From VRUE01 sp963840565 (GTDB lineage Bacteria; Actinomycetota; Thermoleophilia; Solirubrobacterales; 70-9), in assembly GCA_963840565.1 (NCBI GenBank), contig CAWIZH010000002.1, positions 372,001 through 436,000 on the forward strand: a stretch of 64,000 bases of DNA, given 5' to 3'. Below are positions 40,598 through 49,749 of the stretch, in pieces (the stretch's first letter is position 1; every line of letters begins with the position of its first letter). The translations under genes were made by a program, and so were the position numbers. Below the pieces are notes generated by a model. The model was not told where the DNA came from, searched no databases, and worked only from the letters and a program-made list of their open reading frames with translations.

Positions 40598-41923
40598 ATG
40601 GAGAAATTCGTGATCAAGGGCGGCGTGCCGCTCTCCGGCGAGCTGACCGTCGCCGGCAACAAGAACGCGGCGCTGCCGATCCTCGCTGCCTGTCTGCTGA
40701 CCGAGGAGGAGTTGCTGCTGCACCGGGTGCCGCGGATTCGCGACACCGAGGCCCAGCTCGCCCTGCTCGAGCGGCTCGGGGTGGAGGTTGCCTGGGTCGC
40801 CGACAACAGCGTCCGCCTCTGCGCCGCAGCGGTCTCCGATGTCTCGGTCGACGAGGAGCTCTCGAAGCAGATCCGGGCCTCGTTCCTGCTCGCCGGACCG
40901 CTGCTGGCCCGCTTCGGCGAGGCGCGGATGCCGCCGCCGGGAGGGGATTTCATCGGCCGCCGCCGCCTCGACGCCCACCTCGACGCCTTCAAGGACCTCG
41001 GCGCCCGCGTCGACGGCGACCGCTGGATCGAGCTCAGCGCTCCCGCCGACGGCCTCTGCCCCTGCGCGATCTTCATGGACGAGCCCTCGGTGATGGGGAC
41101 CGAGAACGCGCTGATGGCGGCGGCGCTGACGCCGGGGCCGACGACGATCTCCAACGCCGCCAGCGAGCCCCACGTGCAGGACCTCGCCCGGCTGCTCTGC
41201 GCGATGGGCGCCCAGGTCGACGGGATCGGCTCCAACGTGATGACCGTGCACGGGCGCGACAAGCTCGCCGGGGCCGAGCACACGATCTCTGCCGACCACA
41301 TCGAGGTCGGCAGCTTCATGGCGCTGGCCGCGGCGACCGGCGGCGAGCTGCGCATCTGCGACGTCGAGCCGATGGATCTGCTGATGGTCCGCCGCCAGTT
41401 CCGCCGCCTCGGCCTGCAGTCGGAGATCGAAGGGCGCGACATGCTCGTTCCGCCGGGTCAGAACCTGCGCATCCAGTCCGACCTCGGCGACGCGATCCCG
41501 AAGATCGAGGACGGGCCCTGGCCGGCCTTTCCAGCCGACCTGACTTCGATCGCGTTGGCGCTTGCCACGCAGGCGGACGGCGAGATCCTGATCTTCGAGA
41601 AGATGTTCGAGAACCGCCTCTTCTTCGTCGACAAGCTGGTCGCCATGGGCGCTCGGATCACGCTGTGCGATCCCCACCGGGCGATCGTCAGCGGTCCGAG
41701 CCGGCTTCACGGCGAACGCGTCGAGAGCCCCGACATCCGCGCCGGGATGGCGATGCTCATCGCCGCCCTGGCGGCGGACGGCGTCTCGGAGATCGGCAAC
41801 ATCCGCCAGATCGATCGTGGCTACGAGCAGATCGACGAGCGGCTGCGCACCCTCGGCGCCCAGATTGAACGGCGTCTCGTCAGAGGTCCCTGCCTAGCAG
41901 GGCTTTTGCGCCCGCTCTCGTAA
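40598..41923 (+). CDS. murA: UDP-N-acetylglucosamine 1-carboxyvinyltransferase with Asp in place of the catalytic Cys
   Basis: First committed step of peptidoglycan synthesis, adding enolpyruvate to UDP-GlcNAc. 441 aa, intact. The N-terminal lysine motif is VAGNKNAALPILAA. The active-site loop reads MPPPGGDFIGRRRLDAH: residue 117 is aspartate (GAT at 40946) where E. coli MurA has Cys115. This swap is known in Mycobacterium, Chlamydia and Borrelia and makes the enzyme insensitive to fosfomycin. PHVQDLARLLCAMGAQ and the C-terminal DIRAGMAMLIAALAADG complete the family. It reads toward hisZ with a 10-bp gap, so it appears to head the histidine operon. It could be a second MurA paralogue if another copy exists elsewhere. 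Confidence 0.93.
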   Translation: MEKFVIKGGVPLSGELTVAGNKNAALPILAACLLTEEELLLHRVPRIRDTEAQLALLERLGVEVAWVADNSVRLCAAAVSDVSVDEELSKQIRASFLLAGPLLARFGEARMPPPGGDFIGRRRLDAHLDAFKDLGARVDGDRWIELSAPADGLCPCAIFMDEPSVMGTENALMAAALTPGPTTISNAASEPHVQDLARLLCAMGAQVDGIGSNVMTVHGRDKLAGAEHTISADHIEVGSFMALAAATGGELRICDVEPMDLLMVRRQFRRLGLQSEIEGRDMLVPPGQNLRIQSDLGDAIPKIEDGPWPAFPADLTSIALALATQADGEILIFEKMFENRLFFVDKLVAMGARITLCDPHRAIVSGPSRLHGERVESPDIRAGMAMLIAALAADGVSEIGNIRQIDRGYEQIDERLRTLGAQIERRLVRGPCLAGLLRPLS

Positions 41924-41933
41924 GGTCCGGCGG

Positions 41934-42929
41934 ATGATTCATCCGATTCCACCTGGAACGCGTGACGTGCTTCCCGACGAGATGCGGGAGCTGCGGCGCC
42001 TGCACCTGGCGATGATCGAGGTCTTCGAGAGCCGCGGCTACGGCGAGGTCTCGACGCCGGCGATCGAGTACGACGAGGTGCTCGCCCGCGGTGACGGGCG
42101 CACCGCCGACTCCGCCTACCGCTTCTTCGACGAGCGCGGCGACCTGCTCGCCCTGCGCTCCGACATGACGATCCCGATCGCTCGCCTGGTCGCAAGCCGC
42201 TACGCGGGCGCAGAGCCGCCGCTGCGGCTTTGTTACCTGGCAAACGCCTTCCGCGCCGTGCGGCCGCAGCGTGGCCAGATGCGCGAGTTCGCCCAGGCCG
42301 GGGTCGAGCTGATCGGCGCCCCGGCGCCGGAGGGGACGGCGGAGGTGGTCGACGTGCTCGAGGCGACCCTCGACGCCGCCGGGCTCGACCGCGCCGTGAT
42401 CGGCCTCGGCGACGCCGATCTCTACCGGCAGCTGCTCAGCGAGTTCGGGGTCGAGGGAGAGGCCCGCGACGCGATCCTCGCCTGCCTCGCCGCCCACGAC
42501 CTGGTCGGCCTCGAGGTCGAGCTCTCCGAGCTCGACGGGATCGGCGACGAGCAGGCCGCGACCTGCATTGCGCTTTCACAGCTGCGCGGCGGCAAAGAGG
42601 TGCTCGACGAGGCGCGCTCGATGGGCGGCGCCGCGGTCGAGCGCGCGACCGCGCGCCTCGGCGAGACCTTCGAGGCACTGGAGGCGCGCGGGGTCGCCGA
42701 CCGCGTCCAGATCGACCTCGGCCTGCTGCGCGACCTCGGCTACTACAGCGGCGCCATCCTCGAGGTCTACGACCCGGCGCTGGGCCACGTGCTCGGCGGC
42801 GGCGGCCGCTACGACGAGCTGCTCAAGCGCTTCGGCGTCGATCTGCCCGCGGCGGGGTTTGCCCTCTACCTGGAGCGCGTCCACGTCGCCCAGATGGAGG
42901 AGGAGCCAGGGGCCGGGGGCCAGTCATGA
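41934..42929 (+). CDS. hisZ: ATP phosphoribosyltransferase regulatory subunit
   Basis: HisRS-like protein without synthetase activity that forms a complex with short HisG and gives histidine feedback. 331 aa; it has the class II catalytic-fold motifs (TRDVLPDEMRELRRL, FFDERGDLLALRSDMTIPIARL, RPQRGQMREFAQAGVELIGA, GLLRDLGYYSGAILEVYDPA, LGGGGRYDELLKRFG) but no C-terminal anticodon-binding domain, which separates it from HisS. Its stop overlaps the hisG start (ATGA). The pairing with short hisG confirms the role. Confidence 0.92.
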   Translation: MIHPIPPGTRDVLPDEMRELRRLHLAMIEVFESRGYGEVSTPAIEYDEVLARGDGRTADSAYRFFDERGDLLALRSDMTIPIARLVASRYAGAEPPLRLCYLANAFRAVRPQRGQMREFAQAGVELIGAPAPEGTAEVVDVLEATLDAAGLDRAVIGLGDADLYRQLLSEFGVEGEARDAILACLAAHDLVGLEVELSELDGIGDEQAATCIALSQLRGGKEVLDEARSMGGAAVERATARLGETFEALEARGVADRVQIDLGLLRDLGYYSGAILEVYDPALGHVLGGGGRYDELLKRFGVDLPAAGFALYLERVHVAQMEEEPGAGGQS

Positions 42930-43600
42930 GCGTCGCCGGCATGGGCCACGCCCGGGGCGAAGGGCCGCTGCGCATTGCCGTGCCGCGCGGCGCCCTGCTT
43001 GGCGGAACCCTCGACGCGCTCGACGCGATCGGCATCGACACCAGCGAGGTGCGCGGCGAGTCGCGCTCGCTGATCTTCGAGACCGAGGGCATCACCCTGG
43101 TGACGATGCGGCCCTCCGACGTGCCCACCTACGTCGAGGCCGGCGCCGCCGACGTCGGCATCACCGGCAAGGACGTGCTGCTCGAGCAGCACGATCGGGT
43201 CGTCTACGAGCTGCTCGACCTCGGCTTCGGTCGCTGCCGCATGGTCCTCGCCGGACGCAAGGGCGATGAGAGCTTGGGAGAGTCACAGCGCCGCCTCGGG
43301 ATGATGCGGATCGCGACCAAGTACCCGCGCACGGCGGAACGCCACTTCGAGCAGACCGGCCGCCAGGTCGAGGTGATCGAGGTCAAGGGCTCGGTCGAGC
43401 TGGCGCCGCTGATCGGCCTCGCCGACGGCATCGTCGACCTGGTCGCGACCGGTCGCACCCTGGAGGAGAACGATCTCGAGGTGCGCGAGGAGATCCTCGA
43501 GTGCACCGCCCGCTTCGTCGCCAACCGCGTCGCCCACAAGCTGCGCGCCCGCGAGGTCGACGGGCTGACGGCGAAGCTGCGCAAGGGCCTGGGCCGGTGA
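42926..43600 (+). CDS. hisG: ATP phosphoribosyltransferase, short form
   Basis: First step of histidine synthesis, joining ATP and PRPP. 224 aa from the ATG at 42926; it lacks the C-terminal ACT-like regulatory domain of long HisG, hence the need for HisZ. LRIAVPRGALLGGTLDALDA, MRPSDVPTYVEAGAADVGITG (type II periplasmic-binding fold), and the PRPP loop LVATGRTLEENDLEV. Overlaps hisZ upstream and hisD downstream by 4 bases each. Confidence 0.95.
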   Translation: MSVAGMGHARGEGPLRIAVPRGALLGGTLDALDAIGIDTSEVRGESRSLIFETEGITLVTMRPSDVPTYVEAGAADVGITGKDVLLEQHDRVVYELLDLGFGRCRMVLAGRKGDESLGESQRRLGMMRIATKYPRTAERHFEQTGRQVEVIEVKGSVELAPLIGLADGIVDLVATGRTLEENDLEVREEILECTARFVANRVAHKLRAREVDGLTAKLRKGLGR

Positions 43601-44863
43601 AACGGCGCGAATTTCTCTGGGAGAGCGCCACTGAGACAGCCGCTGCCGTCCGTGCCTGGGCCGGTGCTTCCGTGGCGCCGGTCGACGTGAGCCCGATCGA
43701 GCGGGAGGTTCGCGAGGGCGGCGACGGCGCGGTGCTCTGCATGACCGCCCGTTTCGACGCGACCGAGCAGGCGCCGACCTCGCTTCGCGTCGAGGCGGGG
43801 GCGGCAGCCGAGGCGCTCGCCGCTCTCGATCCCCAGCTGCGCGAGTCGCTGGAGCTGGCCGCCGCCAACGTGCGCGCGGTCGCCGAGGCCCAGATCGTCG
43901 CCGAGCCGCAACGCGTCGAGCTGCCGCAGGGGCAGGCGGTCACCGTGCGCGAAGTTCCCGTCTCCGCGGCTGGGCTCTACGCCCCCGGGGGCCGGGCCGC
44001 CTACCCGTCGAGCGTCCTGATGTGCGCGATTCCGGCCCGGGTCGCCGGGGTCGAGCGAGTGGCGCTCGCCTCGCCGCCTGGCCCGGATGGCAAGGTCAAC
44101 CCGCTGGTCCTCGCCGCGGCCGAGCTCTGCGGAATCGAGGAGATCTATGCGATGGGCGGCGCCCAGGCGATCTTCGCGCTCGCCCACGGCACCGAGACGA
44201 TCGCCGCGGTCGACGTGATCGCCGGCCCCGGCAATGCCTGGGTGCGCGAGGCCAAGCGGGCCGTCGCGGGTCGGGTCGGGATCGACTCGCTCGCCGGGCC
44301 TTCCGAGCTGATGCTGGTGGCCGGCGACGGCACCGACCCCGAGTGGGCGGCGCTCGACCTCTGCGCCCAGGCCGAGCACGGCGCCGAGGGCCCGCTGGTC
44401 GCGGTCGCGGTCGAGGAGGCCGTGCTCGAGGCCGTCGCCGCGGCGACCGAGCGCGTCGCTGCCGAGCGGCCCGGCATCGGCGACGCGCCCCTTGGCCCTG
44501 GTCCAGGTCCCCGACCTCAGCGACGCGATCGACCTCGCCAACGCCTTCGCCCCGGAGCACCTCGAGCTCTTCGAGGAGGACGCCGCCCTGCTCGCGGAGC
44601 GGGTCACCACAGCCGGCTGCGTCTTCGCCGGCCGCTTCGGCGCCACCGCCTTTGGCGACTACGTCGCCGGCTCAAATCACGTGCTGCCGACCGGCGGCGC
44701 CGGTCGTTTCTCCGGGCCGCTCGGCCCCGGCGTCTTTCGCCGCAAGATCGCCACCGTGGAGGTTCCGGCCGAGGCGGCGGCGAAGCTTGCCCCACACGTC
44801 GACGTCCTCGCGCGGGCGGAGGGATTCCCCGTTCACGGCGAGTCGGCGATGATTAGACGATGA
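43597..44863 (+). CDS. hisD: Histidinol dehydrogenase (one apparent frameshift)
   Basis: Oxidises histidinol to histidine in two NAD-dependent steps. Start GTG 43597 overlapping hisG. GLYAPGGRAAYPSSVLMCAI, AAAELCGIEEIYAMGGAQAI, DVIAGPGNAWVREAKR and DSLAGPSELMLVAG are typical, with zinc ligands in the AQAEHG and FAPEHLEL segments. The frame changes near 44493, where CTTGGCC carries an apparent extra T, and the remainder (LSDAIDLANAFAPEHLELF) is complete. About 422 codons. Confidence 0.93.
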
Positions 44864-45451
44864 GCCGCACAGCCAGCAGAGAGCGCAGCACCGCCGAGAC
44901 GCAGATCCGGCTCTCGCTCGACCTCGACGGGGGAGAGTCGAGCGCGGCCACCGGCGTCGGCTTCCTCGACCACATGCTCGACCTGCTCGCCCGCCACGGC
45001 CACCTCGGCCTGGAGGTGGAGGCGAACGGAGATCTCGAGACCGGCGCCCACCACACGGTGGAGGACGTCGGCATCGTGCTTCGGCCAGGCGCTCGACGAG
45101 GCGCTCGGCGACCGCGCCGGGATCAGGCGCTACGGTTCCGCCGTGGTGCCGATGGACGAGTCGCTGGCCGAGTGCGCGATCGACATCTCGGGGCGGCCGC
45201 TCTGCGTCTTCGATGCCGACCTGCCGACGACCTCGATCGCCGGCTTCGACACCGAGCTGGCCGAGGAGTTCTTCCGCGCCGTCGCCAACAGCGCCAAGCT
45301 GACCCTGCACGTCTCGGTCCGTTACGGCAGCAACGCCCACCACATGATCGAGGGCTGCTTCAAGGCCTTCGCCCGCGCCCTGCGCGTGGCGGTCTCGGTC
45401 GATCCCGAGGAGAGCGGCGTGCCCTCGACCAAGGGAACGCTGAGCGAATGA
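44860..45451 (+). CDS. hisB: Imidazoleglycerol-phosphate dehydratase (one apparent frameshift)
   Basis: Manganese-dependent dehydratase of histidine synthesis; monofunctional form of about 197 aa. GFLDHMLDLLARHGHLGLEV and GAHHTVEDVGIVL hold the first metal histidines. After a frame change near 45081 (an apparent extra T in CTTCGGCC) the protein continues RRYGSAVVPMDESLAECAID and YGSNAHHMIEGCFKAFARAL with the second histidine set. Overlaps hisD and hisH by 4 bases. Confidence 0.92.
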
Positions 45452-46074
45452 CAACGCGGATCTGCATCCTCGACTACGGCATGGGCAACCTGCGCTCGGT
45501 CGAGAAGGCGCTCGAGCACGTCGGCGCGACGGCGACGATCGCCAACGACGCGGCGACGATCCGCGCCGCCGATGGCTTGATCCTGCCCGGGGTCGGCGCC
45601 TTCCCGAAGGCGATGGAGGGCGTGCGCGAGCTCGGCCTCGACGAGCTGATCGTCGAGCGCCGCGATGCGGGCGTGCCGATCCTCGGCATCTGCCTCGGCC
45701 TGCAGCTGCTCTTCGACTCGACCACCGAGCTGGGTGGCGCCGCCGGCCTCGGCCTGCTCGGCGGCGAGGTCGACGTCCTCGACGCGCCCGGCTTGAAGAT
45801 CCCGCACATCGGCTGGGCGCCGGTGCGCTGGGAGAAGCAGTCGCGGCTAGCCGAGGGGATCGACTCCGAGACGCCCTTCTACCTCGTCCACTCCTTCGCG
45901 CCCCAGCCCGAGGCGGACGACCTGCTCGGCACCGCCGCCTACGGCGCCCGCTTCGCCTGCGCCGCCGAGCGCGACAACGTCTTCGGCGTCCAGTTCCACC
46001 CCGAGAAGTCGAGCGCGGCGGGCCTGCGCCTGCTCTCCAACTTCGCCGGGATCTGCGCAGCCGTCCCGGCGTGA
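45448..46074 (+). CDS. hisH: Imidazole glycerol phosphate synthase, glutaminase subunit
   Basis: Class I glutamine amidotransferase that supplies ammonia to HisF. 208 aa, intact. ICILDYGMGNLRSVEKALEH and DGLILPGVGAFPKAM at the N-terminus, nucleophile cysteine in GICLGLQLLFD, and the His/Glu pair in FGVQFHPEKSSAAGLRLL. Overlaps hisB upstream and hisA (GTGA) downstream. hisF, its partner, comes two genes later. Confidence 0.95.
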   Translation: MTTRICILDYGMGNLRSVEKALEHVGATATIANDAATIRAADGLILPGVGAFPKAMEGVRELGLDELIVERRDAGVPILGICLGLQLLFDSTTELGGAAGLGLLGGEVDVLDAPGLKIPHIGWAPVRWEKQSRLAEGIDSETPFYLVHSFAPQPEADDLLGTAAYGARFACAAERDNVFGVQFHPEKSSAAGLRLLSNFAGICAAVPA

Positions 46075-46794
46075 TCCTCTACCCGGCGATCGACATCCGC
46101 GGCGGCCAGGCGGTACGGCTGCTGCAGGGCGACTACGAGCGCGAGACGGCGTATGACGCCGACCCGGTCGACGCCGCAGTGCGCTGGGCCGGGGAAGGCG
46201 CGGAGTTTCTGCACGTGGTCGATCTCGACGGGGCAAAGGCTGGTGCGCCGCAGAATCTTGAGGCGGTGCGGCGCATCGCGGCGGCCGTCGATTGCCCGAT
46301 CCAGGTTGGAGGTGGACTGCGCGATGCGGAGTCCGTGGCTTCGGTTCTTGATGCGGGCGCGGAGCGAGTCGTGATCGGCACGGCGGCGCTGCGCGATCCC
46401 GAGTTTCTCGCCGCGGCGCTGGAGATGCACGGCGATCGCGTGGTGGTCTCGGTGGACGCCCGCAACGGCAAGGTCGCGCTGGCGGGGTGGACAGAAGCAG
46501 GTGAGGAGGGAGTTGTCGAGGCCGTCGCGGAGCTGAGCTCCCGAGGCGTGGCGAGGTTCCTCTGCACCGCGATCGAGGTCGACGGCACGATGGAGGGACC
46601 GGCGCTCGGAGAGCTAAATCAGATCGCAGCGGCGACCGAGGCGCAGGTGATCGCCTCCGGCGGGGTCGGCGACCTCGCCCACCTCGAAGTCCTTGGCCCA
46701 AGAGGCCGCCCCCAACATCGAGGGCGCAATCGTCGGCCGGGCCCTCTACGAGCGCAAGTTCACGGTGCTGGCGGGCATCGCCGCCCTCCGCTGA
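46071..46794 (+). CDS. hisA: ProFAR isomerase (one apparent frameshift)
   Basis: Converts ProFAR to PRFAR in histidine synthesis. Start GTG 46071 (MILYPAIDIRGGQAVRLLQG) with the catalytic aspartate in AIDIRGG; the half-barrel repeat carries PIQVGGGLRDAESV and VSVDARNGKVALAGW. The frame changes near 46693 (an apparent extra T in CTTGGCC); the C-terminus then reads APNIEGAIVGRALYERKFTV and stops at 46794. About 240 codons. In actinobacteria this enzyme can be the bifunctional PriA that also serves tryptophan synthesis; no trpF is seen here to test that. Confidence 0.92.
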
Positions 46795-46809
46795 CAGTGA
46801 TGGCGGGGG

Positions 46810-46851
46810 TGTGGCGACTTACCCGTGTTATGTGACGGGAAAGTCGCCACA
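46810..46851. repeat. Palindrome upstream of hisF (same family as 3707-3748)
   Basis: TGTGGCGACTT-A-CCCGT (46810-46826) pairs with ACGGG-A-AAGTCGCCACA (46835-46851), 16 of 17 positions, around an 8-nt loop. It lies between the hisA stop (46794) and the hisF ATG (46865) and ends 13 nt before that start, exactly as the menD copy does. Confidence 0.7.
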
Positions 46852-46864
46852 CTAGGCTGTGGGC

Positions 46865-47624
46865 ATGGTCCTCAAGCGGGTTATTCCTTGCCTTGATGTC
46901 GATGCGGGGCGCGTCGTCAAGGGGACGAACTTCGTCGGCTTGCGCGATGCGGGCGATCCGGTGGAGCTGGCCGAGCGCTATGACGCTGAGGGGGCCGACG
47001 AGCTGGTCTTCCTCGACATCACCGCTTCGCACGAGAAGCGGGACACGATCGTCGAGCTGGCCCGCCGCACCGCTGACAACGTCTTCATCCCCTTCACGAT
47101 CGGCGGCGGCATCCGCTCGGTCGAGGATGCGCAGGCGGTGCTCGACGCCGGCGCCGACAAGGTCTCGGTCAACTCTTCGGCCCTCGCCCGCCCCGAGCTA
47201 CTTGACCGAGCTGGCCGATCATTTCGGCGCCCAGTGCGTGGTGATCGCGATCGACGCCAAACGCGAGGACGACGGCTGGGGCGTCTACGTCAACGGCGGC
47301 CGCAAGAGGGTGGAGGGACGCGACGCCGTCTCCTGGGCCCGCGAGGCGACCGAGCTCGGCGCCGGCGAGGTGCTGCTGACCAGCATGGACCGCGACGGAA
47401 CCAACGACGGCTACGACATCGAGCTGACCCGGGCGGTCGCCGACGCGGTCAGTGTTCCGGTGATCGCTTCCGGTGGGGCGGGCACGCTTGAGCACCTAAG
47501 CGAGGCAATCACGGACGGCAACGCCGACGCAGTCCTCTGCGCCTCGATCTTCCACTACGGCACCTTCACCGTCCACGAAGCTAAGGAGCAGATGGCGGCT
47601 GCAGGCATCCCGGTGCGGCGTTAG
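46865..47624 (+). CDS. hisF: Imidazole glycerol phosphate synthase, cyclase subunit (one apparent frameshift)
   Basis: Cyclase partner of HisH, producing IGP and AICAR. Start ATG 46865 (MVLKRVIPCLDVDAGRVVKG) with catalytic Asp in PCLDVD. FVGLRDAGDPVELAERYDAE, TIGGGIRSVEDAQAVLDAGA. The frame changes near 47203; the rest reads CVVIAIDAKREDDGWGVYVN (second catalytic Asp), LLTSMDRDGTNDGYDIEL and IASGGAGTLEHLSEA. About 253 codons. hisC, hisE and hisI are not in the window. Preceded by a palindrome shared with menD. Confidence 0.93.
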
Positions 47625-47630
47625 ACGCTC

Positions 47631-48586
47631 TCACCCCGCCAAGGTCTTCCGCAAGCCCACCGACCCCGGTCGAGCCGAGGATCTCGAAGCGGGCAAGTTC
47701 GTAGGGACTCTCGCGGCTCGCTTCGCCGGGGATCTCGGTCGTCGCGCCGGTGTAGCCGGCGGCTTTGACCGCGGCGATCACGGTCGTCGTCGAACTGTCC
47801 CGCGGGGTAGCAGAAGTCGGCCACCGGAACGCCGTATTCGCGGCGCAGGATCTCGCGCGAGCCGGCGACTTCTTCCTTCAGCTGAGTCGGCGTCGAGCGT
47901 GGTCAGGTCGAGGTGGTGGATCGTGTGCGCGGCGAGCTCCCAGCCGGCGTCGATCATCGCTTCGACGTTGCTCGTGTAGAGGTCTGAGCCTTCGGCCTTG
48001 AGGTTGAGCAGGCCGGGCCAGCCGTGCTTGCGCAGCTCCGGCAGGGCGAAGGTGAACTGCGGCCGGTAGCCGTCGTCGAAGGAGAGCACGACCGGCTTGG
48101 CCGGCAGGGTGCCGCCGTGGTACCAGGCGTCCTCGACCGCTTCCAGCGTCACCGCTTCGTAGCCATGCGCGTCGAGCCAGTCCATCTGCCGGTGGAAGTC
48201 CGGGCGGGTCACGTAGAGCTCGGGGTACGGTGCGTCGGCCGGCGCTGCGCCGAGCACGTGGTACTCGAGGATCGGCACCGGCCCGGTGTACGGCTTCCAG
48301 TCGGCCTGCGGCGTCGCGTTGCGGACCAAGCGGCTGTCCGGTTCTGAGCCTGTCGGACCTTTGCTCCGTGTCGCGGCGATTCTGCCGCGGCGCCGGGTCC
48401 GGAGTTGCCTCCGCTCGTCGACATGCCGAGGATCGATACAAGCGCGGCGATTACCACAACGCCGATCAGTAGAACTGCGGCGGCGACAAGACGGCGCCGG
48501 CGAACGCGTTGCCGTTGTCGCTCTCGACGTGCGAGGCGCTCGGTCCGCCCGTCGTCGGACGGCGTGGTGTCGGGTTGCTCGGCCAT
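47631..48586 (-). CDS. Membrane-anchored polysaccharide deacetylase (NodB domain, frame-interrupted)
   Basis: Start ATG 48586. A basic N-terminus and one membrane helix (RRRLVAAAVLLIGVVVIAAL) anchor it outside the cytoplasm. The NodB homology domain shows ILEYHVLG, the motif 1 aspartates in VLSFDDGYRPQFTFA, motif 2 in ELAAHTIHHLDLTTLD and motif 3 in VADFCYPAGQF; all metal ligands are present. Frame changes lie near 48365, 47885 and 47790. The frame as read continues to 47581 across the hisF end; a TGA at 47631 in the neighbouring phase is the more likely stop. A cell-wall or exopolysaccharide substrate is inferred. Confidence 0.82.
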
Positions 48587-48600
48587 CCGGAGAGGCGATC

Positions 48601-49749
48601 ATGGTAGGCAACCGACCGATGTCGACCGCCGAAAAGCCGAAAGAGAGCCTCGCCGAGGCGCTGCAGCGGGTCTATCCCGAGCTCGGCGCGGTGCGCGAGG
48701 CCGCGACCGAGCCCGTCTACCTGGTCGGCGGCGCCGTTCGCGACCTTCTCCTCGGCCGCGGTCGCGCCGACATCGACATCGTCGTCGAGGGCGACGCCGC
48801 CGCGCTCGCCTCGCGGCTCGGTGCCGACGTTGTCTCCCACGAGCGTTTCGCGACGGCGAAGGTGAGCCTCGACGGGCACGAGGTCGACATCGCCACCGCC
48901 CGCACCGAGAGCTATCCGCACCCAGGGTCCCTGCCCGTGGTGGAGCCTGCGGCCCAGATCGAGGCCGACCTCGCCAGGCGCGACTTCACGATCAACGCGA
49001 TGGCGATCCCGCTGGGTGGCGAGGCGGACCTGATCGATCCCCACGGGGGACAGGCGGATCTCGCCGCCGGCCTGCTGCGCGCGCTGCATCCGCTGTCCTT
49101 TGTCGACGATCCGACGCGAGCGCTGCGCGCTGCGCGCTACGCCGCTCGCTTTGGCTTCGGGCTCGAGCCGGAGACGGAGGCGCTGCTGCGCGAGGCGGAT
49201 CTGGGACGGTCTCGGCCGATCGTCGCGAGGCGGAGCTGCTGCGGCTTGCCGCCGAGGACGCAGGCGCCCCGGGCGTTTGCCCTGCTGGCCGAGTGGGGCC
49301 TGGTCGACCTGCGCGAGGGTGGCGTGCAGCTGGTTGCCTGCGTTGCGGGACTGCTCCAATCCAGTCCGTGGGCCGAGTTCGCGCCCCGAGATCGCACCCT
49401 CCTCGCCGCCGCGCTTGGACCCGGGGGTGGGGAGGAGGTCCTGGCCAAGATGCGGCCCGAGCGTCCCTCAGAGGCAGTCGCGCTGGCTGCCGGGCGCGAT
49501 CCGGTCGAGCTCCTGCTGGCCCGGGCGCTGGGCGCCGAGTGGCTCGATCGCTACCTGGCCGAGTGGCGCCAGGTCTCGCTCGAGATCGACGGCGAGGCGC
49601 TGATCGCGGCTGGGATCCCCCAGGGCCCAGCCATTGGCCGCGGCCTCGACGAGGCCCTGCGGCGCAAGCTCGACGGCGAAATTGCCGGGCGTGATCAAGA
49701 GCTGGACGTGGCACTTGAGGTGGCAAGGAGTGGCGATGGAGTGGCGTGA
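48601..49749 (+). CDS. cca: tRNA nucleotidyltransferase (CCA-adding or A-adding) family (two apparent frameshifts)
   Basis: Class II nucleotidyltransferase of about 382 codons. Start ATG 48601 is preceded by GGAGAGG at good spacing; ATG 48619 is an alternative. The head domain has VYLVGGAVRDLLLGRGRADI with DIDIVVEGDAAALA (the catalytic DxD), then ARRDFTINAMAIPLGGEADL and DDPTRALRAARYAARFGFG (nucleotide selection region). The frame changes near 49203 and returns near 49265. The tail is short, without an HD domain, so whether it adds CCA or only A cannot be decided. Divergent from the deacetylase; pgeF overlaps its end by 14 bases. Confidence 0.85.
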   Translation: MVGNRPMSTAEKPKESLAEALQRVYPELGAVREAATEPVYLVGGAVRDLLLGRGRADIDIVVEGDAAALASRLGADVVSHERFATAKVSLDGHEVDIATARTESYPHPGSLPVVEPAAQIEADLARRDFTINAMAIPLGGEADLIDPHGGQADLAAGLLRALHPLSFVDDPTRALRAARYAARFGFGLEPETEALLREADLGRSRPIVARRSCCGLPPRTQAPRAFALLAEWGLVDLREGGVQLVACVAGLLQSSPWAEFAPRDRTLLAAALGPGGGEEVLAKMRPERPSEAVALAAGRDPVELLLARALGAEWLDRYLAEWRQVSLEIDGEALIAAGIPQGPAIGRGLDEALRRKLDGEIAGRDQELDVALEVARSGDGVA

